A stretch of 64,000 nt of DNA from Pararhodobacter marinus (GCF_003122215.1 NZ_QEYD01000009.1:62001-126000), one strand, 5' to 3'. Positions 8,822 through 18,260 are shown, numbered from the stretch's first letter. A program made the numbers and translations. The notes: generated from the sequence alone by a model not told the origin.

Positions 8822-8872
8822 AGCCCCGGGGGCCAGCCCCCGGACCCCCGGGATATTTGAAGAACAAAGATG
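8822..8872 (-). repeat. Dispersed element copy A (left arm of inverted pair)
   Basis: Read on the minus strand: CATCTTTGTTCTTCAAATA, then TCCCGGGGG and a short GC hairpin CCGGGGGC/GCCCCCGG. It faces copy B across 23 bases, and the two CAAATA cores can pair as a long stem. It lies in the divergent imuB/gpmI intergenic region. Confidence 0.85.
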
Positions 8873-8876
8873 GGCG

Positions 8877-8891
8877 TTAACGCGTCGCTAA
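8877..8891. promoter_or_regulatory. CtrA-like motif between element copies A and B
   Basis: TTAA (8877-8880), seven bases, CTAA (8888-8891). This matches the CtrA consensus TTAA-N7-TTAA at 7 of 8 positions and lies exactly in the loop of the A/B inverted pair. Function is inferred only; compare the perfect site at 43904-43918. Confidence 0.4.
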
Positions 8892-8895
8892 CCGG

Positions 8896-8963
8896 CATCT
8901 TTGTTCCCCAAATATCCTCGGGGGGTGAGGCCGCAGGCCGAGGGGGGCAGACAGCCCCCCTTT
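8896..8963 (+). repeat. Dispersed element copy B (right arm of inverted pair)
   Basis: CATCTTTGTTCCCCAAATA followed by TCCTCGGGGGGTGAGG, a CCGCAGGCC spacer and a GGGGGGCAGACAGCCCCCC hairpin with TTT. It is the fullest version of the element and almost identical to copy E at 58.1 kb, which argues for a mobile or conserved family and against chance. Confidence 0.88.
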
Positions 8964-9091
8964 CGGGCGCGCCGCGTCTCGAGGCCGCCGCGCGCGACAT
9001 GATGCGCAGCGCGGGTCTTCGGCATTGCTCCCGGCCGGTCAGGGGCATAGACAGTGCCGGACAACAGGCCACAAAAGACCGGAGGCCCGGC

Positions 9092-10615
9092 ATGACCGGC
9101 AAGAAACCCGTCGTTCTGTGCATTCTCGACGGATGGGGGATCAATCCGAAGACCGAAGGCAATGCCGTAGCTCTTGCCGATACGCCGAATTTCGACCGGG
9201 TGATGGCGACCTGCCCGCATGCGACGCTGGTGACTTTCGGCAATGACGTGGGCCTGCCCGCCGGCCAGATGGGCAATTCCGAGGTCGGCCACACCAATAT
9301 CGGCGCGGGCCGGGTGGTGGCGATGGATCTGGGCCAGATCGACCTGGCGGTCGAGGACGGTTCCTTCGCGCAGAACGCGGCGCTGCTGACCTTCATCAAG
9401 CGGCTGCAAGGCACGGGCGGCACCGCGCATCTGATGGCGCTGGTGTCGGATGGCGGCGTGCACGGGCATATCACCCATCTCAAGGCGGCCGTCGCGGCGA
9501 TCGCGGGCGCGGGCGTGCCGGTGGTGATCCATGCGATCACCGACGGGCGCGACGTGGCGCCGAAATCGGCCGATGGGTTCATCGCCGATCTGGTGGCCAG
9601 CCTGCCCGAAGGGGCCAGCATCGGCACCGTGATCGGGCGCTATTACGCGATGGACCGCGATTCGCGCTGGGAGCGGGTCGAGAAGGCCTATGACGCGATG
9701 GTTCGGGCTTCGGGGCGCGAGGCGCCCGATGCGCAGGCCGCCGTCGCGCAGGCCTACGCGGCGGGCGAGACGGATGAGTTCATCCTGCCCACGGTGATCG
9801 GCAACTACAAGGGCGCGCGCAGCGGCGACGGCCTGTTCTGTCTGAACTTCCGCGCCGACCGCGCGCGCGAGATCCTCGCCGCGGTGGGGGCGCCTGCCTT
9901 CAACGGGTTCGAGGCGCGCCAGCGGCCCGACTGGGCGATGATGCTGGGCATGGTGGAATATTCCGAGGCCCACAACGCCTTCATGAAGACGGCCTTCCCC
10001 AAGCGGGTGATCCGCAACACGCTGGGCGAATGGGTGGCAAAGCAGGGGCTGCGCCAGTTCCGGCTGGCCGAGACCGAGAAATACCCGCATGTGACCTTCT
10101 TCCTCAACGGCGGCAAGGAAGTGCCCGAAGAGGGCGAGGACCGTTTCATGCCGCCCTCGCCGAAAGTGGCGACCTACGATCTGCAGCCCGAGATGTCGGC
10201 CGCGCAGGTGACGGAGAAATTCGTCGAGGCGATCGAGGCGGGCTATGACCTGATCGTCACCAATTTCGCCAATCCCGACATGGTCGGTCATACCGGCGTG
10301 GTCGAGGCCGGGATCCGCGCGGTTGAGGCGGTGGATCAGGGCCTGGGCACGGTTCTGACCGCTCTCGAGAAGGCGGGCGGTGCGATGGTGCTGACCGCGG
10401 ACCATGGCAATTGCGAGCAGATGATCGACTACGCCACCGGCGGGCCGCATACCGCGCATACCACCAATCTGGTTCCCGTGGCGCTGATCGGCGGGCCCGA
10501 GGGCGCGACGCTGGCCGATGGCCGGCTGGCCGATGTGGCGCCCACGCTGCTGGCGCTCATGGGATTGCCGCAGCCTGACGAGATGACCGGCAAAAGCCTG
10601 ATCCGGAAGGCCTGA
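9092..10615 (+). CDS. gpmI: 2,3-bisphosphoglycerate-independent phosphoglycerate mutase
   Basis: 507 residues, the usual length. Interconverts 3- and 2-phosphoglycerate in glycolysis/gluconeogenesis using two Mn ions in the cytoplasm. Visible signatures are ILDGWG (metal ligand D13), the phosphorylated serine S63 in MGNSEVGHTNIGAG, SDGGVHGH, TDGRD and TADHGN near the C-terminus. A GGAGG ribosome site (9081-9085) fixes the ATG; the frame is open further upstream but crosses the repeat pair. It is the first gene of a tight run gpmI-envC-ctpA-rppH, an order common in Rhodobacterales. Confidence 0.97.
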   Translation: MTGKKPVVLCILDGWGINPKTEGNAVALADTPNFDRVMATCPHATLVTFGNDVGLPAGQMGNSEVGHTNIGAGRVVAMDLGQIDLAVEDGSFAQNAALLTFIKRLQGTGGTAHLMALVSDGGVHGHITHLKAAVAAIAGAGVPVVIHAITDGRDVAPKSADGFIADLVASLPEGASIGTVIGRYYAMDRDSRWERVEKAYDAMVRASGREAPDAQAAVAQAYAAGETDEFILPTVIGNYKGARSGDGLFCLNFRADRAREILAAVGAPAFNGFEARQRPDWAMMLGMVEYSEAHNAFMKTAFPKRVIRNTLGEWVAKQGLRQFRLAETEKYPHVTFFLNGGKEVPEEGEDRFMPPSPKVATYDLQPEMSAAQVTEKFVEAIEAGYDLIVTNFANPDMVGHTGVVEAGIRAVEAVDQGLGTVLTALEKAGGAMVLTADHGNCEQMIDYATGGPHTAHTTNLVPVALIGGPEGATLADGRLADVAPTLLALMGLPQPDEMTGKSLIRKA

Positions 10616-10618
10616 TCC

Positions 10619-11755
10619 ATGAGGCGCGGGGGCTTTCTGGGCTGGATGCTCGCGGCGGGGCTGGGACTGAGCCCGGCGGCGCCGGGTCTGGCCAATACCG
10701 CCGAGAACGCGCAGGCCGCCGCGATCGACCTTCTGACCGCGATCGACAGCCTGGGCGAGGCCCGGCAGGCGCCCGACCAGATCGAGGCGCTGACCCGCGC
10801 GATCCAAGCGCACGAGGCCGGGTTGTCGGCGCTGCGCGAGGGGATGCGCGAGGCCGCCCTGCGCGAGGCCGCCGTCGCGCGTGTGCTTGAGCAGCAGCAG
10901 GCACAGGTCAGCCGCGTTCTGGGCGCGATGATGGCCGTCGAGCGGGTCGAGGGGCCGGTGATGATGGTGCATCCGCAGGGGCCTCTGGCCACGGCGCGGG
11001 CGGGAATGATGATCGCCGATGTCGCGGCCGGCATGCAGGCCGAGGCCGATCGTATCGGCACGCTGGTGCGCGAATTGCGCGACCTGCGCGCGGTGCGCGA
11101 GGACGCGGTCGAGACCCTGGCCTCGGGGCTGGCCAGCCTGCAGGGCGCGCGCGCCGAGTTGAGCCAGGCGATGGCCGACCGGCGCGAATTGCCCCCCCGG
11201 GTGGGCGATGACGAGGCACGGATGCTGGCGCTTCTGGAATCGGTGCGCACGCTGCAGGGACTGGCGGCCGGGCTGGCCGAGCGGCCCTCGGGCACGGCCT
11301 CGGAACTGCCGTTGTTCGAAACCGCGCGCGGGCGGCTGGAACTGCCCGCCATCGCCACGATCCTGCGCGGCGCGGGCGAGGCCGACGCCGCCGGGATCGA
11401 ACGTCCGGGGCTGGTTCTGGCGACCGAGCCGGGGGCGCTGGTCGTGGCGCCGTGGTACGGCACCGTGCGCTATCGCGGGCCGCTTCTGGATTACGGCAAT
11501 GTCGTGCTTCTGGAACCGGGCGAGGGCTGGCTGATCGTGGTGGCGGGGCTCGACGTGGTCTATCCGCGCGCGGGCGAGGTGCTGGCGCAGGGCGACGCGC
11601 TGGGCCTGATGCCCGGGGGCGATCCCGTGGCTGACGAATTCGTGCGCGCCGACGAGGTAGCGAGCCGCAGCGAAACGCTGTATCTGGAATTGCGGCGGAA
11701 CGGGCAGGCCATTGACCCTGCCGACTGGTTCGATTTGAGTGGACAGGAGCCGTGA
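10619..11755 (+). CDS. Murein hydrolase activator, EnvC family
   Basis: 378 residues with a signal peptide (hydrophobic about 7-24, cut near PGLA-NT). A long coiled-coil region (about 30-210, rich in Ala/Glu/Arg/Leu) is followed by a C-terminal LytM/M23-like domain. The zinc-binding histidines of active LytM enzymes are absent: the strand that usually reads GYGN.V.I.H reads DYGNVVLLEPGEG. This is expected for EnvC, which opens periplasmic amidases during cell division and is not itself a peptidase. It starts 3 bases after the gpmI stop with GGAAGG upstream, and precedes ctpA. Confidence 0.88.
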   Translation: MRRGGFLGWMLAAGLGLSPAAPGLANTAENAQAAAIDLLTAIDSLGEARQAPDQIEALTRAIQAHEAGLSALREGMREAALREAAVARVLEQQQAQVSRVLGAMMAVERVEGPVMMVHPQGPLATARAGMMIADVAAGMQAEADRIGTLVRELRDLRAVREDAVETLASGLASLQGARAELSQAMADRRELPPRVGDDEARMLALLESVRTLQGLAAGLAERPSGTASELPLFETARGRLELPAIATILRGAGEADAAGIERPGLVLATEPGALVVAPWYGTVRYRGPLLDYGNVVLLEPGEGWLIVVAGLDVVYPRAGEVLAQGDALGLMPGGDPVADEFVRADEVASRSETLYLELRRNGQAIDPADWFDLSGQEP

Positions 11756-11810
11756 AACGGCTGGACACGCGTGCGACAGGGCGCGCAGGACCGACAGACG
11801 GGATGGAAGC

Positions 11811-13151
11811 ATGAACAAGTATCTGGTGGCAGCGGCGGCGGGCATCCTGGGCGGTGCCGTGCTGTCGACGCAGGTCGCCGCGCCGCTTCTGGCGCAGGAA
11901 CAGGACGCCAACCAGTCGGTCTATGAGCAGCTCGACCTGTTCGGCGACGTCTTCGAGCGGATCCGCGCGCAATATGTCAACGAAGCGGATACCGGCCAGC
12001 TGATCGAGGCGGCGATCAACGGCATGCTGAACTCGCTCGACCCGCATTCCAGCTATCTGCCGCCCGACGATTACGAAGACATGCGTGTGCAGACCCGGGG
12101 CGCCTTTGGCGGGCTGGGGATCGAGATCACCCAGCAGGACGGTTATGTCCGCGTCATCACCCCGATCGACGAGACCCCCGCCGCCGATGCCGGCGTGCAG
12201 CCCGGCGATTTGCTGACGCATGTGGACGGCGTGTCGCTTCTGGGCCTGACGCTGCCCGAAGCGGTCGATCTGATGCGCGGCCCGGTCGGCAGCGAGATCG
12301 TCGTGACGATCCTGCGCGAGGGCGTGAGCGAGCCCTTCGACCTGTCGATCATCCGCGACACGATCCGCATTCAGGCGGTGCGCTCGCGGGTCGAGGGCAA
12401 TATCGTCGTGCTGCGCGTGACGACCTTCAACGAACAGACCTACGACAATCTTGAAGCCGAGCTTCAGCAGGGCATCGAGGAACTGGGCGGGATCGACCAG
12501 CTTCAGGGGATCGTGCTGGACCTGCGCAACAATCCCGGCGGCCTGCTGATGCAGGCGATCCGCGTGTCTGATGCGTTCCTGGAACAGGGCGAGGTCGTCT
12601 CGACCCGCGGCCGCGACGAGGCCGAGGGCGAGCGTTACAACGCCACGCCCGGCGACCTGATCGAAGGGCGGCCCATGGTGGTGCTGATCAACGGCGGCTC
12701 GGCCTCGGCAAGCGAGATCGTCGCGGGCGCGCTGCAGGATCACCGCCGCGCGGTCGTGGTGGGCGAGCGCAGCTTCGGCAAGGGCTCGGTCCAGTCGCTG
12801 ATCCCGCTGCGCGGCGACGGCGCGATGCGGCTGACGACGGCCCTGTACTACACCCCCTCGGGGCGGTCGATCCAGGCGCTGGGCGTGGCTCCCGACATCG
12901 TCGTGCACCAGCCCCAGCGCCACGATGCCGCCATCGCGCCCGAGGAAGACGGCGCCGTGCCGCGCCCGCTGCGCTCGGAATCGACGCTGCGGGGCGCGCT
13001 GTCCAACACCAACATCACCGACGATGAACGCCGGCAGATGGAGGAGGAAGAGCGCGCCGCCGAAGAGGTCGCCCAGCTGCGCGACGAGGATTATCAGCTG
13101 GCCTACGCGCTCGACATCCTGCGCGGCCTGTCGGCGATGAACGACAACTGA
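11811..13151 (+). CDS. S41 carboxyl-terminal processing protease (CtpA type)
   Basis: 446 residues with an N-terminal signal/anchor (about 5-28). Order: helical segment with [13 protein letters not shown], a PDZ domain (about 75-160, [11 protein letters not shown]...GVQPGD), and the protease core. The catalytic serine lies in [15 protein letters not shown] and the lysine in RSFGKGSVQ. CtpA proteins trim or degrade periplasmic proteins, often cell-wall hydrolases, which fits its place directly after the EnvC gene. The acidic C-terminal tail ([17 protein letters not shown]) is coiled-coil-like. Its TGA shares one base with the ATG of rppH (TGATG), so coupling is likely. Confidence 0.95.
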   Translation: MNKYLVAAAAGILGGAVLSTQVAAPLLAQEQDANQSVYEQLDLFGDVFERIRAQYVNEADTGQLIEAAINGMLNSLDPHSSYLPPDDYEDMRVQTRGAFGGLGIEITQQDGYVRVITPIDETPAADAGVQPGDLLTHVDGVSLLGLTLPEAVDLMRGPVGSEIVVTILREGVSEPFDLSIIRDTIRIQAVRSRVEGNIVVLRVTTFNEQTYDNLEAELQQGIEELGGIDQLQGIVLDLRNNPGGLLMQAIRVSDAFLEQGEVVSTRGRDEAEGERYNATPGDLIEGRPMVVLINGGSASASEIVAGALQDHRRAVVVGERSFGKGSVQSLIPLRGDGAMRLTTALYYTPSGRSIQALGVAPDIVVHQPQRHDAAIAPEEDGAVPRPLRSESTLRGALSNTNITDDERRQMEEEERAAEEVAQLRDEDYQLAYALDILRGLSAMNDN

Positions 13152-13636
13152 TGACGCCCGAAGAGCTTCAGGCGCTGCCCTACCGGCCCAATGTCGGCGT
13201 GATGATGATCGACGGGCGCGGCATGATCTTTGCCGCAAGGCGGCTCGACAGCGCGGTCCCGGCCTGGCAGATGCCGCAGGGTGGGATCGACGCGGGCGAA
13301 GACCCCCGCGCCGCCGCCCTGCGCGAGCTTCAGGAAGAGACCGGCGTCGCCCCGGCGCTGGTCCAGGTGCTGGCCGAGACGCCCGACTGGCTGTGCTATG
13401 ACCTTCCGCCCGAATTGCTGGGCAAGATGTGGAAGGGCCGCTACCGGGGCCAGCAGCAGAAATGGTACCTGCTGCGCTATCTCGGCCGCGACGATCAGAT
13501 CGACCTGGAGCAGGAACATCCGGAATTCAGCGAATGGCGCTGGGTCACGGCAGATGAGATGATCGAGGCGATCGTCCCCTTCAAGCGCGAGATCTACAAG
13601 CAGGTGGTCGCGGCCTTCCGCCCGCATCTGGCCTGA
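13151..13636 (+). CDS. rppH: RNA pyrophosphohydrolase RppH
   Basis: 161 residues, standard for the family. The Nudix box GX5EX7REUXEEXGU spans residues 44-66 (G44, E50, R58, E59, E62, E63, G65). The N-terminal [10 protein letters not shown] and C-terminal [10 protein letters not shown] segments are typical of RppH. It removes pyrophosphate from the 5' triphosphate of mRNA, which triggers decay. Last gene of the gpmI-envC-ctpA-rppH run, joined to ctpA by a one-base overlap. Confidence 0.95.
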   Translation: MTPEELQALPYRPNVGVMMIDGRGMIFAARRLDSAVPAWQMPQGGIDAGEDPRAAALRELQEETGVAPALVQVLAETPDWLCYDLPPELLGKMWKGRYRGQQQKWYLLRYLGRDDQIDLEQEHPEFSEWRWVTADEMIEAIVPFKREIYKQVVAAFRPHLA

Positions 13637-13756
13637 CTCCGCACGGCAGGGCGAACGGCGCGGCGAATCGGGCGTCGGAATCGACGCGCGCGCTCTGGAC
13701 GTTGCCTGCGCAATCCGCATAACTGCACGCTGTTTAATCATTTCGGGAAAAGCGGC

Positions 13757-14935
13757 GTGAAACTCGGCATCTCCTTTCTGGTCCTCGCCTATGTGCTGAG
13801 CCAGTTCTACCGCGCGTTCCTGGCCGTGCTCTCGCCGCTTCTGTCGCGCGATATCGGCGCTCTGCCCGAGGATCTGGCGCTGTCGTCGGGCCTCTGGTTC
13901 CTGACCTTCGCCCTGATGCAGATCCCGGTGGGCGCCGCGCTCGACCGGATCGGACCGCGCCGCATCTCGGCCTGGCTTCTGGGCGTCGCGGGGGCTGGCG
14001 GCGCGCTGGTCTTCGGGCTGGCGCAGGCGCCGTGGCACATCCATGTGGCGATGATCCTGATCGGCATTGGCTGCTCGCCCGTGCTGATGGCCAGCTATTA
14101 CATCTTCGGCCGGATGTATCCCGCCCGGGTCTTCGCCACGCTGGCGGGCGCGATCATCGGCTTCGGTACGCTGGGCAACCTGGCCGGCGCCTGGCCGCTG
14201 GCCTGGGCCGCGGAGAGCTTTGGCTGGCGGCTGACCGTGCTGACGCTGGCAGGCGTGACGCTGGCGGTGGCGCTGGCGCTCATGCGGCTGGTGCAGGACC
14301 CGCCGCCGCTGCCCCGGCACGAGGCCGGCCGGGGATCGCTGTTCGATGTGCTGAGGATCCCGGCCCTGTGGCTGATCCTGCCCTTGATGGCGGTGAACTA
14401 TGTCCCCGCCGCCGCCGTGCGCGGGCTCTGGGCCGGGCCGTTCTTTGCCGATGTCTACGGCGCCAGCGCGATCGATATCGGCTGGGTCACGCTGGCCATG
14501 GCGCTGGCGATGGTGGCGGGATCCTTCGCTTATGGTCCGCTCGACCGCGTCTTCGGCACGCGCAAATGGGTGGTGCTGACGGGCAACGTTCTGGGCGCGG
14601 CCTGTATCCTGACGCTCTGGGCGGTGCCGACCATCGGCTTCCTGCCCGCCACGGCGCTTCTGGCGGGGGTGGGGCTGTTCGGCTCGTCCTTTCCGCTGAT
14701 GATCGCCCATGGCCGCAGCTTCTTTCCGCCGCATCTGCTGGGGCGCGGCGTCACGCTGATGAACCTGTTCGGCATCGGCGGGGTCGGGGTGATGCAGACC
14801 GTGTCGGGCGGCCTGCACCGCGCGACCGCGCCGGTCCCGCCCGAGGCCCCCTATCAGGCGATCTTCCTGCTGTTCGGGCTGCTCTTGCTGGCGGGCTGCG
14901 CGATCTATCTGTTCTCGCAGGACCGCACGGACTGA
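13757..14935 (+). CDS. Major facilitator superfamily transporter
   Basis: 392 residues with about 12 predicted membrane helices. The N-terminal half shows the MFS signature between helices 2 and 3 (GAALDRIGPRR), and the equivalent GPLDRVFGTRK lies in the second half. The start codon is GTG with GGGAAA upstream; no ATG fits the first helix. The substrate cannot be deduced. It follows rppH after 120 bases and precedes asd after 153 bases, so it is probably its own unit. Its type (short loops, no large central loop) resembles nitrate/sugar-phosphate-like MFS members. Confidence 0.88.
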   Translation: MKLGISFLVLAYVLSQFYRAFLAVLSPLLSRDIGALPEDLALSSGLWFLTFALMQIPVGAALDRIGPRRISAWLLGVAGAGGALVFGLAQAPWHIHVAMILIGIGCSPVLMASYYIFGRMYPARVFATLAGAIIGFGTLGNLAGAWPLAWAAESFGWRLTVLTLAGVTLAVALALMRLVQDPPPLPRHEAGRGSLFDVLRIPALWLILPLMAVNYVPAAAVRGLWAGPFFADVYGASAIDIGWVTLAMALAMVAGSFAYGPLDRVFGTRKWVVLTGNVLGAACILTLWAVPTIGFLPATALLAGVGLFGSSFPLMIAHGRSFFPPHLLGRGVTLMNLFGIGGVGVMQTVSGGLHRATAPVPPEAPYQAIFLLFGLLLLAGCAIYLFSQDRTD

Positions 14936-15088
14936 GATTTTCGGGCCCTAATCGGCGCTTATGCGGGGTCCGGCCCCCCATTGGGCTTTAATCCCGGGCG
15001 GAAACCGCGTATTCGCGCTGCTGTCCATGACGCTTCTGTCCTTCCGGGCGGGGCGGTCATGCCTGTCCGTACGTCCAAGGAGGATCTG

Positions 15089-16111
15089 ATGGGTTACAAG
15101 GTTGTTGTTGTCGGTGCCACGGGGAATGTGGGCCGCGAAATGCTGAACATCCTCGCCGAGCGCGAGTTTCCGGTCGACGAGATCGCCGCGCTGGCCTCGC
15201 GTCGCTCGCTGGGAACCGAATGCAGCTTCGGCGACAAGACGCTGAAATGCCAGGATCTCGAGCATTTCGATTTCACCGGCTGGGACATCGCGCTGTTCGC
15301 CATCGGCTCGGACGCGACCAAGGTCTACGCGCCCAAGGCCGCCGCCGCCGGCTGCGTGGTGATCGACAATTCGTCGCTCTACCGCTACGACCCCGACGTG
15401 CCGCTGGTGGTGCCGGAAGTGAACGCCGCCGCCGTCGACGGCTATACCAAGAAGAACATCATCGCGAACCCCAACTGCTCGACCGCGCAGATGGTCGTCG
15501 CGCTGAAGCCGCTGCATGACCGCGCGAAGATCAAGCGCGTCGTGGTGTCGACCTATCAATCCGTGTCGGGCACCGGCAAGGACGCGATGGACGAGCTGTG
15601 GAACCAGACCAAGGGCGTGTTCGTGCCGGGTCAGGAGGTCGCGCCCTCGGTCTATCCCAAGCAGATCGCCTTCAACGTGATCCCGCATATCGACGTCTTC
15701 CTCGACAGCGGCGACACGAAAGAAGAATGGAAGATGGTCACCGAGACCAAGAAGATCGTCGATCCCAAGATCAAGGTCACCGCGACCTGCGTCCGGGTTC
15801 CGGTCTTCGTCGGCCATGCCGAATCGATCAATGTCGAGTTCGAGGATTTCCTCGACTGGGAAGAGGCGACCGAGATCCTGCGCGAGGCGCCCGGCATCCT
15901 GGTCGTCGACAAGCGCGAGGCGGGCGGCTACATCACGCCGGTCGAATGCGTGGGCGAATACGCCACCTATGTCAGCCGCATCCGTCAGGACGTGACGATC
16001 GAGAACGGCATCAACTTCTGGTGCGTCTCGGACAACCTGCGCAAGGGCGCGGCCCTCAACGCCGTGCAGATCGCCGAGGTCCTGGGCCAGCGCTGCCTGA
16101 AGAAGGGCTGA
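15089..16111 (+). CDS. asd: Aspartate-semialdehyde dehydrogenase
   Basis: 340 residues. Reduces aspartyl phosphate to aspartate semialdehyde, the branch point to lysine/diaminopimelate, methionine and threonine. NADP-binding motif GATGNVGREML begins at residue 8; the catalytic cysteine is C130 in NPNCSTAQM; the histidine/arginine part includes GHAESINVEF. AAGGAGG at 15077-15083 sets the ATG; the frame is open further up but without support. Monocistronic by position. The following gene is markedly A/T-richer, so asd marks the left border of the polysaccharide locus. Confidence 0.96.
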   Translation: MGYKVVVVGATGNVGREMLNILAEREFPVDEIAALASRRSLGTECSFGDKTLKCQDLEHFDFTGWDIALFAIGSDATKVYAPKAAAAGCVVIDNSSLYRYDPDVPLVVPEVNAAAVDGYTKKNIIANPNCSTAQMVVALKPLHDRAKIKRVVVSTYQSVSGTGKDAMDELWNQTKGVFVPGQEVAPSVYPKQIAFNVIPHIDVFLDSGDTKEEWKMVTETKKIVDPKIKVTATCVRVPVFVGHAESINVEFEDFLDWEEATEILREAPGILVVDKREAGGYITPVECVGEYATYVSRIRQDVTIENGINFWCVSDNLRKGAALNAVQIAEVLGQRCLKKG

Positions 16112-16296
16112 GGTTCGGAAAAACACTGCCAACGGGTCGCGGCATCGAAAATCAACTTGGATGCCGCGATCAGCCTTTTATTCTGCCGTTGTCCCGTCCG
16201 ACGGGGCAAGACATTTCACTTTATCATTGGTGCCTTCAGCCGGCACGCTATGACTCTTCCAAAGCGGTTCGGCGGGCAACTCGGGATAAGATTTCC

Positions 16297-17331
16297 ATGC
16301 GTGCAATCGTTCATATCGGTGCCCCGAAAGCCGGCTCTACCGCAATTCAGAGTAACATCCGCGACAACAGGCAGGAGCTGTCGGATCAAGGCTTCTTCTG
16401 TTACTGGCCGTCGCGCGGTCCGAATGATCGAGCGCTTTCAGAACGTTTTGAAGCGGCAAAGGGTCCGAGGCCTCCTCAAGTGCAGCATGCCTTTGAGAAG
16501 ATTCCTGACCCTGTTTCGTGGAGCAACGCCTGCTGGAGAGAACTCGCTGAACAGGTCGCCCGGAGCGACCATGATTTCGCGATCATTTCTAGCGAGCATT
16601 TCTTCAATACGCCTGACCCTAACGGGCTTCTTGATGCCCTGAGCGGGATTTTCGACGATCTAACCCTCGTGGTTTATCTTCGTGACCCCGTGGAGCAATA
16701 CAACTCACACTTGAATCAGCTGATCCGAGGGGGCGCACGGTTTCGCAATCTGAAAACCCCTGTAGCCTACCAATATTATGCATACTCGCATCTGCCGGCG
16801 ATGCTAGAGAAGATCGGTTCCGAAAAGGTTGTGGCGCGGAATTTCAGCCGCAAACACTTGAAGAACGGTGACGTTGCAGATGATTTCTTCGATGTTGTCT
16901 CTTCTATTGCCGATCGTCCTGTTTCAGTGTCGCAAAAAGCGGCTCGCGTGAATGAAAGCCTGTGCGGTGCGGCGACAGTTTGGCTCATGGCGCAGAACGA
17001 AAGTTTTTCCGTTCAGGCGCCGAAACATCTGGAGCTCCGCCGGCAAGTGATCCGGCGTCTGCGCGAGGATCTCGCCCTGAAAGATCTTCCGCCGCTTAAG
17101 CTGGAAGATCCTGCCATGGCGGCTATCCTTCGTTGGAACGCGCGCGAAGCGTGCCAATGGTATAACGACACATTGCTTGGCTCCGATTCTTTGCTTGCTC
17201 TGGAAACGGCAGCTCCGGATGTTCCGGACTACCGAGAAGCGCGTGAGCAAATGCGAGCTTGGATGTTTAGCTACCTGTCGCAGGATGCCTTGGAAAAAGT
17301 CTTGCGCGCTGCGGTTCCTGTAACGGGCTGA
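16297..17331 (+). CDS. Sulfotransferase-like protein, A/T-rich insert
   Basis: 344 residues starting MRAIVHIGAPKAGSTAIQ. The GAPKAGST loop (residues 8-15) is the 5'-PAPS binding loop of sulfotransferases, and LVVYLRDPVEQYNSHL gives the R-x-x-S-like 3'-phosphate site. It is related in layout to the genes at 24370 and 26879. The gene and its upstream region have visibly lower G+C than both neighbours (asd and the glycosyltransferase), pointing to recent acquisition. It presumably transfers sulfate to a sugar of the polysaccharide made by the locus; the acceptor is unknown. The ATG at 16297 is the first that places the PAPS loop at the N-terminus. Confidence 0.8.
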   Translation: MRAIVHIGAPKAGSTAIQSNIRDNRQELSDQGFFCYWPSRGPNDRALSERFEAAKGPRPPQVQHAFEKIPDPVSWSNACWRELAEQVARSDHDFAIISSEHFFNTPDPNGLLDALSGIFDDLTLVVYLRDPVEQYNSHLNQLIRGGARFRNLKTPVAYQYYAYSHLPAMLEKIGSEKVVARNFSRKHLKNGDVADDFFDVVSSIADRPVSVSQKAARVNESLCGAATVWLMAQNESFSVQAPKHLELRRQVIRRLREDLALKDLPPLKLEDPAMAAILRWNAREACQWYNDTLLGSDSLLALETAAPDVPDYREAREQMRAWMFSYLSQDALEKVLRAAVPVTG

Positions 17332-17347
17332 AAGCCGTTACTTCTTG
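17319..17347 (+). terminator. Possible intrinsic terminator
   Basis: GTAACGG (17320-17326) pairs with CCGTTAC (17335-17341) around an 8-base loop and is followed by TTCTTG. It overlaps the stop codon of the A/T-rich sulfotransferase gene and lies in the gap to the convergent gene. The U-tract is interrupted, so it is weak. Confidence 0.45.
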
Positions 17348-17412
17348 TCGCGCCCGTTCTGCTGCTGGATAGCAAAGCAAAAAGCAGTCCGCCCTGGGCC
17401 TAGGTTTCGCGC

Positions 17413-18123
17413 CTATTCCGCAGTCTTCTTCAGGTGCATCAGCTTCCGCGACATGACATTCGACACCAGCTCGGGGTCGTAGTCCTCGCCCAGAAAGGCA
17501 AACAGCGGCTCCAGCTTGCTGTGGTCGCTCGTATAGTCGTTGTAATGGATATGATGGCAACGGTCGGGATTGTTGCGCATGTAGCGATGGAACAGCGCTT
17601 CGGTCGCGGACAGCCGCTTCTTGACCTCGCTGGGGTCCTGCTGTGCCCACCAGCCCGAGCGCACCACCTCGTCCAGATTGCGGGTGTTGAAGACGAACTT
17701 GGCCGGGCTCAGGAAACGGTGCAGGAAATTCAGCGTATTGCTGAGATCCGCGAAGCTGTTGCCCCAGCGGATTTCCTTGAACCCCGTAACCCGGGTGCCG
17801 GCAGGCGGCATCAGGATCTGGTTGCGAAAGGTCCGGGCCAGCGCATCGCCATATCGGCGATGATTGCAGTTCTCGGCCCCGTACCAAGGGTTGTTGGGCT
17901 GTGTCGTCTCACCTGTGCGGGCATGGCTGCGGATGACGTCGTTGTCCCGGACATTGACCCAGGCCTGCGCCAGAGGACCGGCCGCGTTCGCGTTCTCCCC
18001 GCGGATGCAGTACCCGTCGATCGCGTTGAGCAGGTTCTGGACCAGTGTCGATCCCGAACGCCCATAAGTGACCACGAACACATAACCCTTTATGTCGGTG
18101 CTCTGGGCATCGCCTGACGACAT
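17413..18123 (-). CDS. Sulfotransferase-family protein
   Basis: 236 residues. The N-terminal strand-loop-helix FVVTYGRSGSTLVQNLL (about 16-32) is a full 5'-PAPS loop (YGRSGST). FVFNTRNLDEVVRSGWW matches the 3'-phosphate region with an Arg and a Ser after it. It is a different subfamily from the IHIG-type genes at 16297, 24370 and 26879, being closer to the 'YGRSGST' bacterial enzymes. It stands alone on the minus strand, convergent with 16297 and divergent from the glycosyltransferase at 18261 (137-base gap). Likely role: sulfation of a carbohydrate in the polysaccharide pathway; acceptor unknown. Confidence 0.85.
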   Translation of the reverse strand: MSSGDAQSTDIKGYVFVVTYGRSGSTLVQNLLNAIDGYCIRGENANAAGPLAQAWVNVRDNDVIRSHARTGETTQPNNPWYGAENCNHRRYGDALARTFRNQILMPPAGTRVTGFKEIRWGNSFADLSNTLNFLHRFLSPAKFVFNTRNLDEVVRSGWWAQQDPSEVKKRLSATEALFHRYMRNNPDRCHHIHYNDYTSDHSKLEPLFAFLGEDYDPELVSNVMSRKLMHLKKTAE

Positions 18124-18260
18124 CCGTTCGTCCTCTAACCGTCTACGCGCCTTGAATATCGTTGCGAATTGTGGAGAACAAGCGGAAACCAGACCTCGGG
18201 GCGGCCACCAAGGCGGCGCGGAGGCAAGCCTGAAAGACGTAGCGGAGCGCGGGGCACGCC

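Noticed and set aside
8851-8872. GAAC in element copy A as a second LexA half-site
   Set aside because: There is no partner GAAC/GTTC at seven bases; the only full LexA box in this gap is 8751-8765.
8888-11911. 1000-codon minus-strand frame opposite gpmI and envC
   Set aside because: Shadow frame crossing two confirmed genes and the repeat pair; composition unlike any protein family.
14936-15088. Riboswitch or attenuator in front of asd
   Set aside because: No lysine- or SAM-riboswitch core, leader peptide or terminator hairpin could be recognised in the 153-base leader.
16112-18260. Insertion sequence around the A/T-rich sulfotransferase gene
   Set aside because: No transposase, terminal inverted repeats or target duplication were found; only base composition is unusual.
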